The notes beneath the pieces are model-generated. The model did not search any database, had not been told where the DNA came from, and saw only the letters and a list, made by a program, of their open reading frames with translations. DNA of 64,000 nt, from contig CAUYUJ010010458.1 in NCBI GenBank assembly GCA_963575745.1, positions 139,623 through 203,622 on the forward strand, given 5' to 3'. Shown piece after piece: positions 61,701 to 64,000 of this stretch; position 1 is the first letter of the stretch; each line of letters begins with the position of its first letter. The DNA comes from Prorocentrum cordatum. Lineage: Eukaryota; Sar; Dinophyceae; Prorocentrales; Prorocentraceae. The translations under genes and the position numbers were made by a program.

Positions 61701-64000
61701 CTCTGACCAGAGTTGAAGACAGCGGTGGCTTCTTGGACAAAGTGTGGTGCCGATTGGCAGTTGATTTCTTCAGAATCAAGTTTGCTGCATGGCCCCGGGA
61801 CTCGTATTTCGCAATTGATAACGATGATGTTGCTCTCGGGCACATGGGCATGCACGGCATCCAATCTTCGGTGCAGTTCACCGCGCCAGCATTGGACGAC
61901 AGTGACTTGGAGGGCCCTTGTTTTCAAAGTTCCGACGTTGCTGACAGCGAGTTCCAATTCGGCGGTGAAGACGCGCCTGACAGTGACAGCCGTCGCCAGC
62001 CCATGATTCCCCAAGTTGGGGCTGAGAGCGTCACAGTGTTCTCGGTCACTGATATCGATCCAATGCGGATCAGAGCCGGCGCCACGTCTCAGCATCATAT
62101 GGAACTTCCATCTTCGAGCATCGGCACCTTGATCCATGGAGTTGCCCACGTCCGTTCGCCACTGCTTGGAGAACAGCTGCTTGTTCAAGGTCATTCGTTT
62201 GCAGGCAGCGTTGGCGCTGACTCGAACCACTTGGTGTTGTTGGATTTAGGGGGCCACATGCGAACCCTACCCCTGCCCCACGAGTTCTGGGAGGGTGGGC
62301 GGGGTTCACTCCGCTCGAGACCGGAGCTCCCGAGCGAAGTGAACCCCACCCTCCCCATTACAAATCGTGGGGGGTAGGGGTGGAGTTCGCATGCGCCCCC
62401 CTAGGATTGTCTCGGGCGCAAGGCGCTTAGCAACATGAGGCGATATGTTCCTGAGGATGAGCTCGTTTACATGGTCCCCATTGGTAAGTTGCGCACCCCG
62501 GTGGTCCTGCAGTGTATCCAGTCGCTCGCCAGAGCGGGTGCTCATGGTGAGGGGGGGGGAGTCGTCCTGTTCCTCTTCCTCCCTCCTCTTCCTCCTCCCT
62601 CCTCCTCCCTCCGCCTCCTGCTCGCCCTCCCCTTCTCAATGATCAATGCCGCCTCCTCCTTATCTCCTTATCCTCCTCCTCCTCCTCCTCCTCCCTCCTC
62701 CTTCCCATTCCCCTATCCTCGCTCTCCTCTTCCTTCTTCGTCCTCCTGCCCCCTCGCTGCCAGTCGGGGGGGCAGCCCCGTCGGGCCGTGCCTTCATGTG
62801 CTCGACGCTCGACTCGACCCAGGTGTTCGGCTCGACCTCGCGCCGGGTCCACAGCGATACTTGCCGTCCTCACTTCCTCCCCCTCTTCTCCACATGTTCC
62901 TCCTCGCCTCACGCCCTCTCTCGCCTTCGACTTGGACCCCCCCCTCCCCTGCCCTTCGGCCGGTTGGGGCAGGATGGCAGGACGGGGCCCGGGCTTGCAG
63001 TGCAAGTTGAGAGCGATGTGGGGGGGAGGTGCTTGGGACGCGCTGGAGGTCGGCGAGAAGGAGTTCGTCGCCCTGCGGGATTTGGCCGCAGAGGGAGTTG
63101 CAGAGAAGGTGGGCAGTGGCAATGGTAGTATTGATAGTTGTGTTGCTGGTTCATGGCGCCTGACCCGCTTTGGCCAGTCCATGCTATGTGTATGCACGAA
63201 GCTCAGAGACCCGACACGGGCCCTTGACGCCCGCGCAGATGTGGAGAAATCGCACATGCACCTTTTCGAGTTGCTCGACGGTCTACTTAACGCTGGATGG
63301 CAGGGGGTTTACACAGAGCTTCCCGCCAAAATTTTGAAGAAAATGCAGCCATTCACCCGCGGCAAGCCAAAGCGTTTCTTGCTGCGGCCTCCAAGTACTC
63401 AGCACATCCATGGCATCAATTGGTGGTATCTCTTGGCTTTGATGTGCGCAGAGGAGCACGATTTGCTGGTCCCTCATGGTTTGCCCGCTGCAGCGCACAA
63501 GAAAATATTGGCCCACGTCCTCGACATCCCGGCACCTCGGCAGAAATACAAACGCATGCAGATGTTCGCAGAGGCCGACGGCGACGAGCCTCCAGCGCCG
63601 CCTTCACCCAAGAGGCGGCGTAAAAAAGGCGCTGGCGGCACCGCCAGGATGAAGAAGGCCTCGGCGGCCCTAGACGGCTGGGAGGAGCTTGACCCCGATG
63701 AATGGGGCGAGGAGGCAGCCGAGGCAGCCGAGGAGGAAGGCGAGGAGGAGGGCGAGGAGGAGGAGGACGAGCGCGGCCAGGAAGGTTTCGCAGTCTTTGA
63801 CGATCGCCAGTTGCGGCGCGAACTTTTCAGCGAGGAGGAGGAGGGGCAGGAGGAGGAGGAGGATATTGCGCCTGGCTCCGACAGCGCGGCGGGCGAGGAC
63901 GATGAGCCAGAGGCGCCTGGGAGCGGGAGTTCTTCCGCAGCTTCCACCAGCAGCTCCAGCTCCAGCTCCAGCGGCTCGGCCCCCACAGCCAGCGAGAAGG
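58261..64000 (+). CDS. Multi-exon gene for a large protein of an unnamed dinoflagellate family (partial, continues past the window)
   Basis: Six plus-strand exons join in phase: 58261(or earlier)-58778, 58994-about 60276, about 60466-61492, 61711-62246, 62409-62546 and 62981-64000+. They give about 1,500 residues, still open at the end. Conserved-looking blocks are LSADSSPQGKRDWF, STTDCGTEMH, GVCHTIHNATEELK, a Cys cluster, VGVERLHAQVSMSIR and INWWYLLALM. From memory, comparable multi-copy proteins exist in other dinoflagellates without a name. The spaced D, D and H..N motifs recall RNase H-fold transposases, but I cannot assign activity. The protein ends in a basic patch (SPKRRRKKG) and a long acidic, Ser-rich tail, suggesting a nuclear protein. 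An in-frame TAG at 59640-59642 interrupts exon 2, so this copy may be a recent pseudogene. Introns 1, 2 and 5 are pyrimidine-rich and the two other gaps are inverted-repeat elements. Confidence 0.72.
58779..58993 (+). other. Intron 1 (GT-AG, pyrimidine-rich)
   Basis: GTGCTCCTCC...GAGCAG|GCGC, 215 nt. Phase 2 on the left and one base on the right restore a codon (AGG), giving GLLGAARRLYAANGLEL. The interior is CTC-rich and expanded. Confidence 0.72.
58994..60276 (+). CDS. Exon 2, interrupted by an in-frame TAG
   Basis: Reads LYAANGLELDDDQTTDALQS, then RSAVSSTTDCGTEMHLGVHP (59205-59260), an acidic linker and LLIPGVCHTIHNATEELKKV. The TAG follows at 59640-59642 and the same frame continues TKGLKAICDMVRRRFSNERL, METCFSTAPACYHKDLYKSF and ACVYTGRWGSVADATREL. 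A Cys cluster CSSCACH then CSVCSDADLCKAACPMAGR (60036-60137) could bind zinc. The end of the exon is uncertain, with GT donors at 60256 and 60277. Confidence 0.72.
59640..59642 (+). other. Premature in-frame stop (TAG)
   Basis: Coding similarity and frame continue without any shift on both sides (MEYFPD / TKGLKAICDM). This is therefore a point nonsense change rather than an exon end. No splice sites lie around it. Confidence 0.8.
60277..60465 (+). other. Intron 2 (pyrimidine-rich; boundaries approximate)
   Basis: CTC/TCC-rich sequence between exons that are both in the same frame. A GTGGTG donor at 60277 with a CTCCAG acceptor at 60465 would be in phase, but other choices nearby are possible. 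Confidence 0.5.
60466..61492 (+). CDS. Exon 3 with C-terminal Gly-rich segment
   Basis: VDKRAFLHDFHRGRQMFCFY, AVKIAPFERFPIVIGAIAHD, EIAMLRFVSIVEVGVERLHA, QVSMSIRPAPHHGPVHIALS and PHALFSSFDIIRA, then a GGPGG/GGGG-rich stretch (61197-61480). The frame is kept up to the inserted inverted-repeat element. The Gly-rich stretch could instead be intronic (GT at 61195-61196), because that choice is also in phase. Confidence 0.7.
61488..61710. mobile_element. Introner-like inverted-repeat element 1, with ACCAG duplication
   Basis: Element 61493-61705 (213 bp) begins CAGAGAACC and ends GGTTCTCTG. Arms of about 70 nt (61493-61564 and 61637-61705) pair imperfectly around a 72-nt loop, with a 21-nt block matching at 20 positions next to the loop. 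ACCAG flanks both sides (61488-61492 and 61706-61710). Removing element plus one duplication (218 nt) moves the frame exactly from that of exon 3 to that of exon 4. The downstream copy supplies the AG of a 3' splice site. The upstream end has no GT in any register. Confidence 0.87.
61711..62246 (+). CDS. Exon 4
   Basis: Reads VEDSGGFLDKVWCRLAVDFF, RIKFAAWPRDSYFAIDNDDV, then an acidic stretch, AESVTVFSVTDIDPMRIRAG and LIHGVAHVRSPLLGEQLLVQ, to NHLVLLD. It lies between the two inverted-repeat elements. Confidence 0.75.
62242..62408. mobile_element. Introner-like inverted-repeat element 2, with GGATT duplication and a GA-AG intron fit
   Basis: Element 62247-62403 (157 bp) begins TAGGGGGCC and ends CCCCCCTA. 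Arms of about 71-73 nt (62247-62317 and 62331-62403) pair well around a 13-nt loop. GGATT flanks both sides (62242-62246 and 62404-62408). Removing 162 nt keeps the frame and gives LVLLDCLGRKALSNMRRYVP. Sliding the cut inside the duplication gives an intron 62243-62404 that starts GA and ends TAG|G, the non-canonical GA donor with AGG acceptor reported for dinoflagellates. Confidence 0.9.
62409..62546 (+). CDS. Exon 5
   Basis: CLGRKALSNMRRYVPEDELV, then YMVPIGKLRTPVVLQCIQSL and ARAGAH, in the same frame as exon 4 once element 2 is removed. It ends CATG|GTGAGG at 62546 in phase 1. Confidence 0.72.
62547..62980 (+). other. Intron 5 (GT-AG, pyrimidine-rich)
   Basis: GTGAGG...GGCAG|GACGG, 434 nt, CTC/TCC-rich throughout. 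The phase-1 donor with two bases at the acceptor makes GGA, giving RAGAHGRGPGLQCKLRAM. The acceptor fits AG|G. Confidence 0.7.
62981..64000 (+). CDS. Exon 6 (open at the window end)
   Basis: Reads LQCKLRAMWGGGAWDALEVG, CVAGSWRLTRFGQSMLCVCT, MHLFELLDGLLNAGWQGVYT, ELPAKILKKMQPFTRGKPKR, INWWYLLALMCAEEHDLLVP and HVLDIPAPRQKYKRMQMFAE. Then a basic patch SPKRRRKKGAGG (63607-63642) and a Glu/Asp-rich, Ser-rich tail run to position 64000 with no stop. The basic patch is a plausible nuclear localisation signal. The acidic repeats use mixed GAG/GAA codons with interspersed unique residues, so they look like protein rather than microsatellite. Confidence 0.8.

Noticed and set aside
61170-61881. Minus-strand ORFs opposite the Gly-rich exon
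   Set aside because: They read the complement of GGN codons and the inverted-repeat element. The plus strand carries the continuous multi-exon protein.
1-64000. Dinoflagellate spliced-leader relics (CCGTAGCCATTTTGGCTC...)
   Set aside because: I scanned by eye for TTTTGGCTCAAG-type words and found no convincing copy. An exact search would be decisive.
1-64000. tRNA, rRNA and snRNA genes
   Set aside because: No cloverleaf or conserved rRNA segment was noticed, but this was not an exhaustive structural search.

Overview
The window looks like nuclear DNA of a dinoflagellate, probably a large-genome free-living species. The signs are high GC content and sparse coding sequence broken by introns. 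Triplet and purine/pyrimidine microsatellites are abundant. There is a PPR relic of the type that is abundant in dinoflagellates, and several classes of decayed retroelement. One intron fits the GA-AG|G pattern reported for dinoflagellates. No bacterial operons, CRISPR arrays, rRNA or confident tRNA genes were seen. Species-level identity cannot be read from the sequence.

Layout. 0-8.3 kb: microsatellites, a broken PPR repeat pair (0.62-0.80 kb), a 101-bp tandem array (2.78-3.48 kb), two weak coding segments (6.0-6.9 kb) and a half copy of a dispersed hairpin repeat (7.55-8.27 kb). 8.33-15.92 kb: a complete but inactivated Copia-type LTR retroelement on the minus strand, with 87/88-bp LTRs, a primer-binding site, a polypurine tract and a 5-bp target duplication (GTTTC). 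A nested block inside it carries two tandem arrays and a LINE-like tail. 16-27.6 kb: mostly low-complexity DNA, including about 950 bp of GAT-type repeat, plus dispersed repeats. 27.7-34.2 kb: a degraded tyrosine-recombinase (DIRS-like) retroelement on the plus strand, with a gag-like region, a reverse transcriptase with a YVDD site, and a recombinase. 35.3-37.9 kb: a LINE reverse-transcriptase relic (minus) between copies of a roughly 120-bp repeat. 37.9-39.0 kb: a 1.1-kb foldback element with 430-450-nt arms, apparently the full form of the dispersed repeat seen at about ten places. 40.6-41.2 kb: a decamer satellite. 43.1-44.3 kb: a SAP-domain ORF followed, one frame away, by a segment resembling the C-terminal half of the histone H3 fold. 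46.6-50.2 kb: a gag-like ORF and a mutated reverse transcriptase. 50.2-57.7 kb: low-complexity DNA with a 159-bp hairpin element.

58.26-64.00 kb holds the best cellular-type gene: at least six exons on the plus strand, still open at the window edge. It encodes a large protein of a family I cannot name, which seems to be multicopy in dinoflagellates. Two of its gaps are not ordinary introns. Each is a short inverted-repeat element flanked by a 5-bp target duplication (ACCAG; GGATT), and removing exactly element plus one duplication restores the reading frame in both cases. This is the signature of introners, i.e. transposon-made introns, and it is the strongest biological signal here. One in-frame TAG (59640) leaves open whether this copy is functional.

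Overall the region is a retroelement graveyard with repeat expansion around one multi-exon gene. The parts do not form a pathway. What links them is repeated insertion, nesting and hairpin formation.
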